Positions 35,704 through 43,400 of a DNA stretch of 64,000 nt are shown here, in pieces. Location of the stretch: the NCBI GenBank assembly GCA_038148895.1, contig JBBVGQ010000004.1; one strand, written 5' to 3'. This DNA is from Tamlana sp038148895. GTDB taxonomy: Bacteria; Bacteroidota; Bacteroidia; Flavobacteriales; Flavobacteriaceae. The position numbers and the translations under genes are program-made. How positions within the stretch are numbered: the stretch's first letter is position 1; each line of letters begins with the position of its first letter. The notes beneath the pieces are model-generated. The model saw only the letters and a program-made list of their open reading frames with translations. It was not told the origin of the DNA and did not search any database.

Positions 35704-36258
35704 ATGCAAAAAATATTCACCACTTTACTAGTTTGCCTTATTTCATCAAGCTTTTATGCCCAAACTGAAGTTGAAGCAATCCCAAAGAAGGAAGCCAAAG
35801 AATTTGAAATTGACAGCACTTTGGTTTTGACCTTGGACACCACATTAAATACTCTGTACAATGTAATATCAGGTGAAAAAGAGGTAGAAAGAAACTGGAA
35901 ACAATTTAAATATCTTTTTAAGGAAGAGGCCAAGTTGATTCCCTCTTATAAGGATGAAGATGACGTTTACCAAGTTCGCTACCTATCCCCTAAAGATTAT
36001 ATAAAAAGTTCTGGAAAATGGTTGGTGGAACATGGTTTTTTTGAGAAAGAAATCCATCGTGACGTTGATGTTTTTGGCAATATAGCCCAAGTTTATAGCA
36101 CTTATGAAGCGTTTTATTCTGAATCTGACGACAAGCCATTTATGCGGGGCATCAATAGTATTCAACTTTTAAATGACGGAGCGCGTTGGTGGATAGTCAA
36201 TATCTATTGGACGCAGGAAACACCTGAAAACCCTATACCAATAAAATATCTGCCATAA
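35704..36258 (+). CDS. Exported NTF2-like protein
   Basis: A 184-residue protein with a clear signal peptide (IFTTLLVCLISSSFYAQ). The mature part has the look of an NTF2/SnoaL-like fold of flavobacteria: a long first helix, then DVFGNIAQVYSTYEAFYS and a final strand pair NDGARWWIVNIYW. No catalytic residues can be named, so a function is not assigned. It lies 2 bp before a lipoprotein with a related architecture, so the two probably act in the same compartment. Confidence 0.7.
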   Translation: MQKIFTTLLVCLISSSFYAQTEVEAIPKKEAKEFEIDSTLVLTLDTTLNTLYNVISGEKEVERNWKQFKYLFKEEAKLIPSYKDEDDVYQVRYLSPKDYIKSSGKWLVEHGFFEKEIHRDVDVFGNIAQVYSTYEAFYSESDDKPFMRGINSIQLLNDGARWWIVNIYWTQETPENPIPIKYLP

Positions 36259-36260
36259 TA

Positions 36261-36701
36261 ATGAATAAACTTTTTACAATATTTATCATATTCACACTTT
36301 CTTTCTATTCATGTAAAAATGAAGCTGAGAAGGAAATGACCAAGGTTTGGAAAGATGAGATCGTAAAAACTGAAATTGAATTTTCCAATCTAGCCCAAGA
36401 AAAAGGCATGAATATCGCTTTTTTAAAGTTTGTTGCCAATGATGGCGTTTTGCTCAGAAACAATAAACTTATAAAAGGAAAGGATAGCATTAAAACTTTT
36501 ATGCAAAACAGCACTTCTAAGGGTTTGTCTTGGAAACCAGATTTCGTTGATGTTTCAGCCTCAGGCGATATGGGCTACACCTACGGCAAGTATATTTTTG
36601 AATATCAAGATTCTTTGGGGAACAAAAAAACCAGTGAGGGTATTTTTCATACCGTGTGGAAAAGACAAGCAGACAACACTTGGAAATTTGTATGGGATTA
36701 G
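36261..36701 (+). CDS. DUF4440/SnoaL-like lipoprotein
   Basis: A 146-residue lipoprotein (signal IFIIFTLSFYSC, lipidated Cys at about residue 18). The rest matches a DUF4440/SnoaL-type NTF2 fold: FSNLAQEKGMNIAFLKFVANDGVLLRN, SGDMGYTYGKYIFEY and WKRQADNTWKFVWD. These proteins bind small molecules; the ligand is unknown. It is convergent with pcm, and the two stop codons directly abut at 36701/36702. Confidence 0.8.
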   Translation: MNKLFTIFIIFTLSFYSCKNEAEKEMTKVWKDEIVKTEIEFSNLAQEKGMNIAFLKFVANDGVLLRNNKLIKGKDSIKTFMQNSTSKGLSWKPDFVDVSASGDMGYTYGKYIFEYQDSLGNKKTSEGIFHTVWKRQADNTWKFVWD

Positions 36702-37343
36702 TTAATTCTTATCCTCCAACAAAGGCACAAACCTAAACTCACCAAACTCTTCTTTATCAAACTCCTTTTCTCCTTTTCTAGTGTACAGCGTCATTTCTTG
36801 CACATTTTTACCCACTGGAATGACTAACCGCCCACCTATTTTTAATTGGCCCAGCAAAGGTTTTGGAACAAAAGGCGCTCCAGCAGTAACAATAATGCCA
36901 TCAAAAGGTGCTTCTTCGGGTAAACCTTCATAGCCATCACCAAAAACAAGTTTTTTGGCTCGATAGCCCAATTTTGGCAAAAATTTACTGGTTTTTTTAA
37001 AGAGTTCGTTTTGGCGTTCAATACTATAGACCTTTGCTCCTAATTCGCACAAAACGGCTGTTTGGTAACCGCTACCAGTACCGATTTCCAAAATTTTATC
37101 ACCTTTTTTAATTTGCAACAATTCCGTTTGAAAAGCTACCGTATAAGGCTGGGAAATGGTTTGGTCTGCAGCAATGGGAAATGCTTTATCAACATAGGCA
37201 TAATGCAAAAAACCAGAGTCCATAAACAAGTGCCTCGGTACGTTACCTATGGCTTTTAAAACGGCTTCATCCCTTATTCCTTTGTGCTTTAATTCATTAA
37301 CGAGCTGCTGTCTTAATCCTTTATGTTTAAAAGTATCCTTCAA
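36702..37343 (-). CDS. pcm: Protein-L-isoaspartate O-methyltransferase
   Basis: A 213-residue SAM-dependent enzyme that methylates L-isoaspartyl residues to repair damaged proteins. The family motifs AADQTISQPYTVAFQTELL, KILEIGTGSGYQTAVLCELG, VFGDGYEGLPEEAPFDGIIVTAG and KIGGRLVIPVG are present. The start appears to be TTG 37343, since no ATG lies upstream in frame. It faces away from the neighbouring Gfo/Idh gene. Confidence 0.95.
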   Translation of the reverse strand: MKDTFKHKGLRQQLVNELKHKGIRDEAVLKAIGNVPRHLFMDSGFLHYAYVDKAFPIAADQTISQPYTVAFQTELLQIKKGDKILEIGTGSGYQTAVLCELGAKVYSIERQNELFKKTSKFLPKLGYRAKKLVFGDGYEGLPEEAPFDGIIVTAGAPFVPKPLLGQLKIGGRLVIPVGKNVQEMTLYTRKGEKEFDKEEFGEFRFVPLLEDKN

Positions 37344-37502
37344 TTTTGGTTGCGTTTGATCGGTTAAAATTAGGTAAACATTTTAAAGCCTGAAACTAAT
37401 TTATTCAGAATTTATTTTTCACATTATTAACCCCAAAAATTTGAATGAATTCCTTAACTTCAACTTTTAATTATCTTATTTTTGTTGAAAACGTAAAAAA
37501 TT

Positions 37503-38462
37503 ATGCTAAAAGCAGGTGTACTTGGCGCTGGTCACTTAGGAAAAATTCATTTGAGGCTTCTCAAGCAATCAGAAAAATATAACCTTGTTGGATTTTATGA
37601 TGCCGATGAGACTAACGGCGAAAAGGTTGAAGCTGAATTTGGTTATAAATTTTTCAATTCCATTGACGAACTCATTGATGCCGTAGATATGGTGGATATT
37701 GTGACTCCAACACTTTCACACTACAACTGTGCAAAACAGGCCATTGCAAAAGGCAAGCACGTTTTTATTGAAAAACCCATTACCAATACTGTTGAAGAAG
37801 CTGAACATATTCGGGAATTATTGGCCGAAAATAATTTGCGGGGACAAGTGGGCCATGTTGAGCGCTTTAACCCCGCCTATTTAGCGGTAAAAAATGAAAT
37901 CAAATCGCCTATGTTTATAGAAACCCATAGGTTGGCGGAGTTTAATCCGAGAGGCACGGATGTTCCTGTGGTTTTGGATTTAATGATACACGATATTGAT
38001 ATTATTTTGAGCATTGTAAAATCTAAAGTGAAAAGTATTTCGGCCAGCGGTGTCGCCGTAATTAGTGACACCCCAGATATCGCAAATGCCAGATTGGAAT
38101 TTGAAAATGGTTGCGTTGCTAATTTAACGGCAAGCAGGATTTCACTTAAAAAAATGCGTAAAGCACGATTTTTTCAAAAGGATGCTTATATTTCGGTTGA
38201 CTTCCTCACCAAAAAATGCGAAGTGGTAAAAATGAAGGACGCCCCTGAAGTGCCTGGAGATTTTGATATGATCTTGCAAAATGCCGAAGGCGTCAAAAAA
38301 CAGATATATTTTGACAATCCACCAGTACCGGATAATAATTCCATTTTGGATGAATTGGAATCCTTTGCAAATGCTATAAATAATGACAGAGCACCAGAGG
38401 TAACACTACATGACGGAACCGAGGCACTACGAATAGCCAACCAAATCATTGATTGTTTTTAA
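37503..38462 (+). CDS. Gfo/Idh/MocA family oxidoreductase
   Basis: A 319-residue NAD(P)-dependent oxidoreductase. The Rossmann start is GVLGAGHLGKIHLRLL, and the catalytic-lysine motif EKPI occurs as HVFIEKPITN. The C-terminal domain has LMIHDIDIILSI, with the usual His-Asp. The substrate is probably a sugar or a sugar-like polyol but is not evident. TATTTTTG (37477-37484) before the ATG resembles a -7 element. It heads a run of plus-strand genes. Confidence 0.9.
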   Translation: MLKAGVLGAGHLGKIHLRLLKQSEKYNLVGFYDADETNGEKVEAEFGYKFFNSIDELIDAVDMVDIVTPTLSHYNCAKQAIAKGKHVFIEKPITNTVEEAEHIRELLAENNLRGQVGHVERFNPAYLAVKNEIKSPMFIETHRLAEFNPRGTDVPVVLDLMIHDIDIILSIVKSKVKSISASGVAVISDTPDIANARLEFENGCVANLTASRISLKKMRKARFFQKDAYISVDFLTKKCEVVKMKDAPEVPGDFDMILQNAEGVKKQIYFDNPPVPDNNSILDELESFANAINNDRAPEVTLHDGTEALRIANQIIDCF

Positions 38463-38576
38463 TAAACCAGGTCATTACCGATTAACTTGATGCAATAATC
38501 TTTTGATTTACAATGTTAATTCAAGGATTCCCTTTTTCTTCAAAGTTTCTCTATGACATCATAAAACAAATAAATA

Positions 38577-39467
38577 ATGAAAAACATTGCAGTTATAGGC
38601 GCAGGAACAATGGGCAACGGCATTGCCCACACTTTTGCCCAAAACGGATTTAAGGTTCAATTGATTGATATTAGCCAAGAAGCGTTGAACAAAGGTCTCA
38701 AAACTATTTCAACCAACTTAGACAGAATGGTTGCTAAAGAAAAAATATCAGAGCAACAAAAAACAGAAACCCTCAATAATATCTCAACGTTTACAAGCAT
38801 TAAAGCTGGTGTAGATTTTGCCGCATTGGTTGTTGAGGCAGCAACCGAAAATCTGGATTTAAAACTAAAAATATTTAAAGAGTTGGACGAAGCGTGTTCT
38901 GAAAGTGCCATATTGGCGACAAATACGTCATCAATCTCCATTACACAAATAGCGGCAGTAACCTCCAATCCACAGCGGGTCATTGGCATGCATTTTATGA
39001 ACCCCGTTCCTATTATGCCCTTAGTTGAGATTATTCGAGGCTACAATACTTCAAACGAAGTTACCAATTCCATTATGCAGCTATGCAAAACTTTGGGAAA
39101 AGAACCTGTAGAAGTTAACGATTACCCTGGTTTTGTGGCCAATCGCATTTTAATGCCCATGCTTAACGAGTCTATAGAAACCCTCTACAACGGTGTTGCC
39201 GGCGTTAAAGAAATTGATGCCGTTATGAAGTTGGGCATGGCACACCCTATGGGCCCTTTGCAATTGGCTGATTTTATTGGTTTGGATGTTTGTTTGTCCA
39301 TTTTAAACGTAATGTATAACGGCTTTAAAAACCCTAAATACGCTCCTTGCCCATTATTGGTAAACATGGTTAACGCAGGTAAGTTGGGCATTAAATCTGG
39401 TGAAGGCTTTTACAATTATTCCGAAAGCAAAAAGGCTGAAAAGGTGTCAAAGCAGTTTTTAATGTAA
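38577..39467 (+). CDS. 3-hydroxybutyryl-CoA dehydrogenase
   Basis: A 296-residue NAD-dependent 3-hydroxyacyl-CoA dehydrogenase (PaaH/Hbd type). The NAD loop is GAGTMGNGIAHTFAQNGF. The active site shows the catalytic HFMNPVPIMPLVEII, with the conserved glutamate in EAATENLDLK, followed by the C-terminal domain YPGFVANRILMPMLNE and MGPLQLADFIGLDVCL. It is used in fatty acid, butyrate or phenylacetate-type metabolism. Downstream genes follow at 3 and 5 bp, so they are probably in one operon. Confidence 0.93.
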   Translation: MKNIAVIGAGTMGNGIAHTFAQNGFKVQLIDISQEALNKGLKTISTNLDRMVAKEKISEQQKTETLNNISTFTSIKAGVDFAALVVEAATENLDLKLKIFKELDEACSESAILATNTSSISITQIAAVTSNPQRVIGMHFMNPVPIMPLVEIIRGYNTSNEVTNSIMQLCKTLGKEPVEVNDYPGFVANRILMPMLNESIETLYNGVAGVKEIDAVMKLGMAHPMGPLQLADFIGLDVCLSILNVMYNGFKNPKYAPCPLLVNMVNAGKLGIKSGEGFYNYSESKKAEKVSKQFLM

Positions 39468-39470
39468 ACA

Positions 39471-39929
39471 ATGATTCAGACCAAAAATTACATCTTAACT
39501 AAAAAAGATTACGCCAAAATTATAATCAGTAAAAGGATTAAAAAATCTTGGTGGCTGTATGCCATAATGATTGTAATGGGATTGATCTATTTACCAAGTT
39601 TTGGAAAAGATAGTTTTAGTTCATTTTTTGTTCTTTTTGCATTCATATATCCAATAGCAATAGTTATTTATTTATGGGTATGGGCTTATTCCAAAGGGCA
39701 TGAACCAATCTTTTCAGAAACCAAACTTTCATTTGATGACAACTTTTTATACTTTGAACAAAGCGAGAATGAAACAAAACTAAGCCCTGGTACTATTCAA
39801 AATATCGTTTCAAATAATGACTATTTGTTGTTATACATTTCTAAAGGTCGATTTATATATATTCCAAAAAACATTTTTTATTCAACAGAAGACTTCAATA
39901 AGTTTTCCAGCTTGATAAACCGAACCTAA
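39471..39929 (+). CDS. YcxB-like small membrane protein
   Basis: A 152-residue protein with two central membrane helices (about residues 28-45 WWLYAIMIVMGLIYLPSF and 52-71) and a C-terminal soluble half that reads like the YcxB-like domain (FSETKLSFDDNFLYF, then SKGRFIYIPKNIF). Its function is not known. It begins 3 bp after the dehydrogenase stop and ends 5 bp before the DUF1015 gene. Confidence 0.75.
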   Translation: MIQTKNYILTKKDYAKIIISKRIKKSWWLYAIMIVMGLIYLPSFGKDSFSSFFVLFAFIYPIAIVIYLWVWAYSKGHEPIFSETKLSFDDNFLYFEQSENETKLSPGTIQNIVSNNDYLLLYISKGRFIYIPKNIFYSTEDFNKFSSLINRT

Positions 39930-39934
39930 TTCTG

Positions 39935-41173
39935 ATGGCAAAAATAATTCCATTTAAGGCTGTAAGACCCACGCGCGATAAAGTTACCTTGGTAGCATCA
40001 CGTTCTTATCAAAGCTATACCCAAGCTGAATTGGAGGCTCGTATGGATTATAACCCCTTTTCATTTTTGCATATTGTAAATCCGGGTTACAAATACCACA
40101 AAGACATCAAAGGTAAGGACAGATATACTTTGGTCAAAAACCGTTATTTAGAATTTAAGGAAGATGGTATTTTTATCCAAGATGAAAAGCCAAGCTATTA
40201 TATTTATAAAATTGTAAACCGAGATGGTTTAACCTTTTCGGGCATTATTGCAGCGGCAGGTACTGAAGATTACCAAACCGATGTGATAAAAAAGCACGAA
40301 GACACCATTGAATATCGCGAAAATATTTTTAAAGACTATTTAAAAACCGTTGGCTTTAATGCAGAGCCCGTATTGCTTACATATCCAGATAACAAAATTG
40401 TTGCCAACATCATTTCAGAAATTCAAAAAGAGCGCTCCGAATATGAGTTTACAACCACTTATCGCGACACACATTATCTTTGGAAGCTTGACGATAAAGA
40501 CTCCATTAGAACAATAAGTCTTGAATTCGAAAAAATGAAAACCATTTATATCGCAGATGGTCATCACCGTTCGGCTTCATCTGTTTTATTGGCCGAACAA
40601 TTAAAATCTGAAAACAAAAAACACACAGGAAACGAACCGTATAATTATTTTATGAGTTTCCTGATTCCAGAATCGGAACTAAAAATCCATGAATTCAACA
40701 GGTTGGTAAAAGATTTAAACGGACTTTCAAAGGAAACTTTTCTAATTAAATTAGATGCTATTTTCCGAATTGAAAATAGAGGAAATCAGCTTTACGAACC
40801 CAGCAAAAAACATCATTTTAGTATGTATTTGGATGGCGATTTCTATTCCCTCTTTTTACGCAAAAACAATGACGCCTTTAAAACCGCTTTAGATGCCTTA
40901 GACACCCAAATTCTGTATAAAAAGGTATTGGAGCCCATTTTAGGGATTTCAGATTTGAGAAACGACACCCGAATAGCTTATTCCCACGGTAAAAATGATA
41001 TGGCAACTATAAAAAGTAAAGTTGATAGTGGTGAATTTGCTGTTGGTTTTGGTTTGGTCGCCATAACCGTCAAAGAATTAAAGGCCATTGCAGATGAAGG
41101 GCTGACCATGCCACCAAAAAGCACGTATATTGAACCCAAACTACGAAGCGGTGTAACCATTTACGAATTTTAA
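39935..41173 (+). CDS. DUF1015 family protein
   Basis: A 412-residue soluble protein of the DUF1015 family. The family motif IADGHHRSASSVLLAEQ (His-His with a preceding Asp) is present, as are the N-terminal IIPFKAVRPTRDKVTLVASRSY and a C-terminal FGLVAITVKELKAIADEG. No activity is established; the HHR block suggests metal or phosphate binding. It is part of the 38577-41173 gene string. Confidence 0.87.
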   Translation: MAKIIPFKAVRPTRDKVTLVASRSYQSYTQAELEARMDYNPFSFLHIVNPGYKYHKDIKGKDRYTLVKNRYLEFKEDGIFIQDEKPSYYIYKIVNRDGLTFSGIIAAAGTEDYQTDVIKKHEDTIEYRENIFKDYLKTVGFNAEPVLLTYPDNKIVANIISEIQKERSEYEFTTTYRDTHYLWKLDDKDSIRTISLEFEKMKTIYIADGHHRSASSVLLAEQLKSENKKHTGNEPYNYFMSFLIPESELKIHEFNRLVKDLNGLSKETFLIKLDAIFRIENRGNQLYEPSKKHHFSMYLDGDFYSLFLRKNNDAFKTALDALDTQILYKKVLEPILGISDLRNDTRIAYSHGKNDMATIKSKVDSGEFAVGFGLVAITVKELKAIADEGLTMPPKSTYIEPKLRSGVTIYEF

Positions 41174-41185
41174 GTAATGTTTATT

Positions 41186-41247
41186 TGTTTAGTTGTTCGG
41201 TCGTTTAGATATTTACAACTAAACATCAAACGGTTTAACGAACAACT
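41186..41247 (+). promoter_or_regulatory. Leader with two mutually exclusive hairpins before yggS
   Basis: AGTTGTTCG (41191-41199) pairs perfectly with CGAACAACT (41239-41247), whose last base touches the yggS ATG. An inner CGTTTAGAT/ATCAAACG pairing (41202-41210/41225-41232) would strengthen this hairpin. Alternatively TGTTTAGTTGT (41186-41196) pairs perfectly with ACAACTAAACA (41215-41225), which would free the start region. The two shared arms (41191-41196) cannot be in both structures. The pairing is directly seen; control of yggS is inference. Confidence 0.4.
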
Positions 41248-41916
41248 ATGAGCATACAAGAAAACCTAAACAATATAAAATCCTCTTTACCAGAAAACGT
41301 TACTCTTGTGGCAGTTTCCAAAACAAAACCTGTTACCGATTTAATGGAGGCCTATAACGCCGGACAACGCATTTTTGGAGAGAATAAAATCCAGGAAATG
41401 ATTGAAAAACATGAGGTCATGCCTAAAGATATTGAATGGCACATGATTGGACATGTTCAAAGAAATAAAGTAAAATATATGGCGTCGTTCGTATCATTGA
41501 TTCATGGTGTTGACAGTTTTAAACTTTTAAAAGAAATCAACAAGGAAGCCGAAAAACACGCAAAAGTTACAGACTGTTTATTGCAAATAAAAATTGCAGA
41601 GGAAGATTCCAAATTCGGTATGTCTGCAAAAGACGCTTCCGAAATTCTAAAATCAAAAGCATTTTCAGAACTTAAAAATGTAAGAGTTACTGGTGTTATG
41701 GGCATGGCAACCTATACCGATGACCAAAATCAAATAAAGAAGGAATTCACTCTGTTAAAAACCACATTTGATAGCATAAAAAACCAAGAAACTTTTAACT
41801 TTAAACCTAAAATCATTAGCATGGGTATGAGTGGCGATTATAAATTAGCTATTGCCTGCGGAAGCAATATGATTAGAGTTGGAAGCAGTATTTTTGGAGA
41901 ACGAAACTATAATTGA
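41248..41916 (+). CDS. yggS: YggS-family pyridoxal phosphate homeostasis protein
   Basis: A 222-residue PLP-binding protein of the YggS/PROSC family. It has the lysine-containing VAVSKTKPV (Schiff-base lysine), FGENKIQEM, WHMIGHVQRNKVK, and late SMGMSGDYKLAIACGSNMIRVGSSIFG. It controls free PLP levels rather than catalysing a reaction. The leader between it and the DUF1015 gene carries mutually exclusive hairpins, which would be of interest if B6 status regulates it. Confidence 0.93.
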   Translation: MSIQENLNNIKSSLPENVTLVAVSKTKPVTDLMEAYNAGQRIFGENKIQEMIEKHEVMPKDIEWHMIGHVQRNKVKYMASFVSLIHGVDSFKLLKEINKEAEKHAKVTDCLLQIKIAEEDSKFGMSAKDASEILKSKAFSELKNVRVTGVMGMATYTDDQNQIKKEFTLLKTTFDSIKNQETFNFKPKIISMGMSGDYKLAIACGSNMIRVGSSIFGERNYN

Positions 41917-41985
41917 TGAAAATCAACAAGAACCCAAAAACTATAAACCAACAACTTATTAATTTCAACATTTAACTTTTAAGAA

Positions 41986-43350
41986 ATCTACGCAATACTA
42001 GACATAGAAACCACTGGCGGAAAGTACAATGAAGAGGGCATTACCGAGATAGCCATTTATAAATATGACGGCCATAACATAGTGGACCAATTCATTAGCC
42101 TAATTAATCCCGAACGAGATATTCAACCCTTTGTTGTCAATCTAACAGGTATAAATAGTAATATGTTGCGCAATGCGCCAAAATTCTACGAGGTTGCCAA
42201 ACGGATTGTAGAAATCACGGATGAATGTATTCTTGTAGCCCATAATGCGCAGTTTGATTACCGTATACTTTGTACCGAATTTAGAAGATTAGGCTTCGAT
42301 TACAAACGAAAATCCCTTTGCACTGTAGAATTGGCTAAAGATTTAATACCGGGCCAACAGTCATATAGTCTTGGCAAATTAGTACGTTCATTGGGTATTC
42401 CAGTGGCTGATAGACATCGTGCAGCTGGGGACGCTATGGCTACAGTAAAGCTATTCAAACTATTACTTGATAAAGATATAAGTAAAACTATTGTACAACA
42501 ATCAATTAGATTAAACCCAAAACACCAATTAGAACCCAGACATATAGATATAATTGAAGAGTTACCATCTATTACAGGAGTATATTATATCCATAAAGCG
42601 GACGGTCAAATTATATACATTGGCAAAAGCAAGAATATTAAGAAACGGATCAACCAACATTTCACAAGCACAAATCAAAAGTCAAAAAAAATTCAAGCTC
42701 AAGTTTCTGCGGTGACCTACGAAGAAACAGGCAGCGAATTAATTGCCCTTTTGAAAGAAAGTGAGGAAATAAAAAAAAACAAACCACTATACAACAGAGC
42801 TTTACGCCGCTCCATTTTTACTCATGCTTTATATAGTTTTACTGATGATAACAACTATATTAATTTAAAAATTGACATCTCAGACGGGCGCAAAAAACCC
42901 ATTACCACATTTAGCAACCGACAAAGTGGAAAAAGCTTCATTACAAGCGCCGTTAATGAATATAATTTATGCCAAAAGCTCACTGGTTTATACAAAACAA
43001 AGTCTAGCTGTTTTAATTATGATATAAAAGAATGTCAAGGTGCCTGTATCCAAAAAGAACCCGCAGATTCCTACAACAAACGCGTTCAACAACTCATAAC
43101 AAAAAACAGCTATGCCAATAAAAACATGGTTATTTTGGACAAAGGCCGTGCAGTAGATGAGCGAAGCGTTATACTTATAGAAAATGGTGTATTTCAAGGA
43201 GTTGGGTATTTTAATTTAAACTATCAAATTAACAATATAGATATTCTAAAATCCATAATAACCCCCATGCAAAATAACCGGGACACACAGCACATTATTC
43301 AAAGTTACCTTCGCAAGAACAAAAGAGTGAAAACAATTTTGTTCAATTGA
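41986..43350 (+). CDS. DEDDh exonuclease fused to GIY-YIG/UvrC-like domain
   Basis: A two-domain DNA repair-type nuclease (454 residues). The N-terminal exonuclease resembles the PolIII epsilon subunit: DIETTGG (DxE motif), LVAHNAQFDYRIL, and ADRHRAAGDAMA for the DEDDh set. The second half has a GIY-YIG domain (ITGVYYIHKADGQIIYIGKSKNIKKRI) followed by UvrC-like sequence (EETGSELIALLKESEEIKKNKPLYN). The frame opens after a TAA at 41980-41982, and between it and the DxE motif only GAA, ATC, TAC, GCA, ATA and CTA codons occur. I place the start at ATC 41986, where homologues have Met. A GTG at 42082 would delete the first catalytic motif. Confidence 0.8.
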   Translation: MYAILDIETTGGKYNEEGITEIAIYKYDGHNIVDQFISLINPERDIQPFVVNLTGINSNMLRNAPKFYEVAKRIVEITDECILVAHNAQFDYRILCTEFRRLGFDYKRKSLCTVELAKDLIPGQQSYSLGKLVRSLGIPVADRHRAAGDAMATVKLFKLLLDKDISKTIVQQSIRLNPKHQLEPRHIDIIEELPSITGVYYIHKADGQIIYIGKSKNIKKRINQHFTSTNQKSKKIQAQVSAVTYEETGSELIALLKESEEIKKNKPLYNRALRRSIFTHALYSFTDDNNYINLKIDISDGRKKPITTFSNRQSGKSFITSAVNEYNLCQKLTGLYKTKSSCFNYDIKECQGACIQKEPADSYNKRVQQLITKNSYANKNMVILDKGRAVDERSVILIENGVFQGVGYFNLNYQINNIDILKSIITPMQNNRDTQHIIQSYLRKNKRVKTILFN

Positions 43351-43400
43351 ATTATTTTAAGAAATTTAAGACATATTTCTAAAGTAATATCAACTAAACT

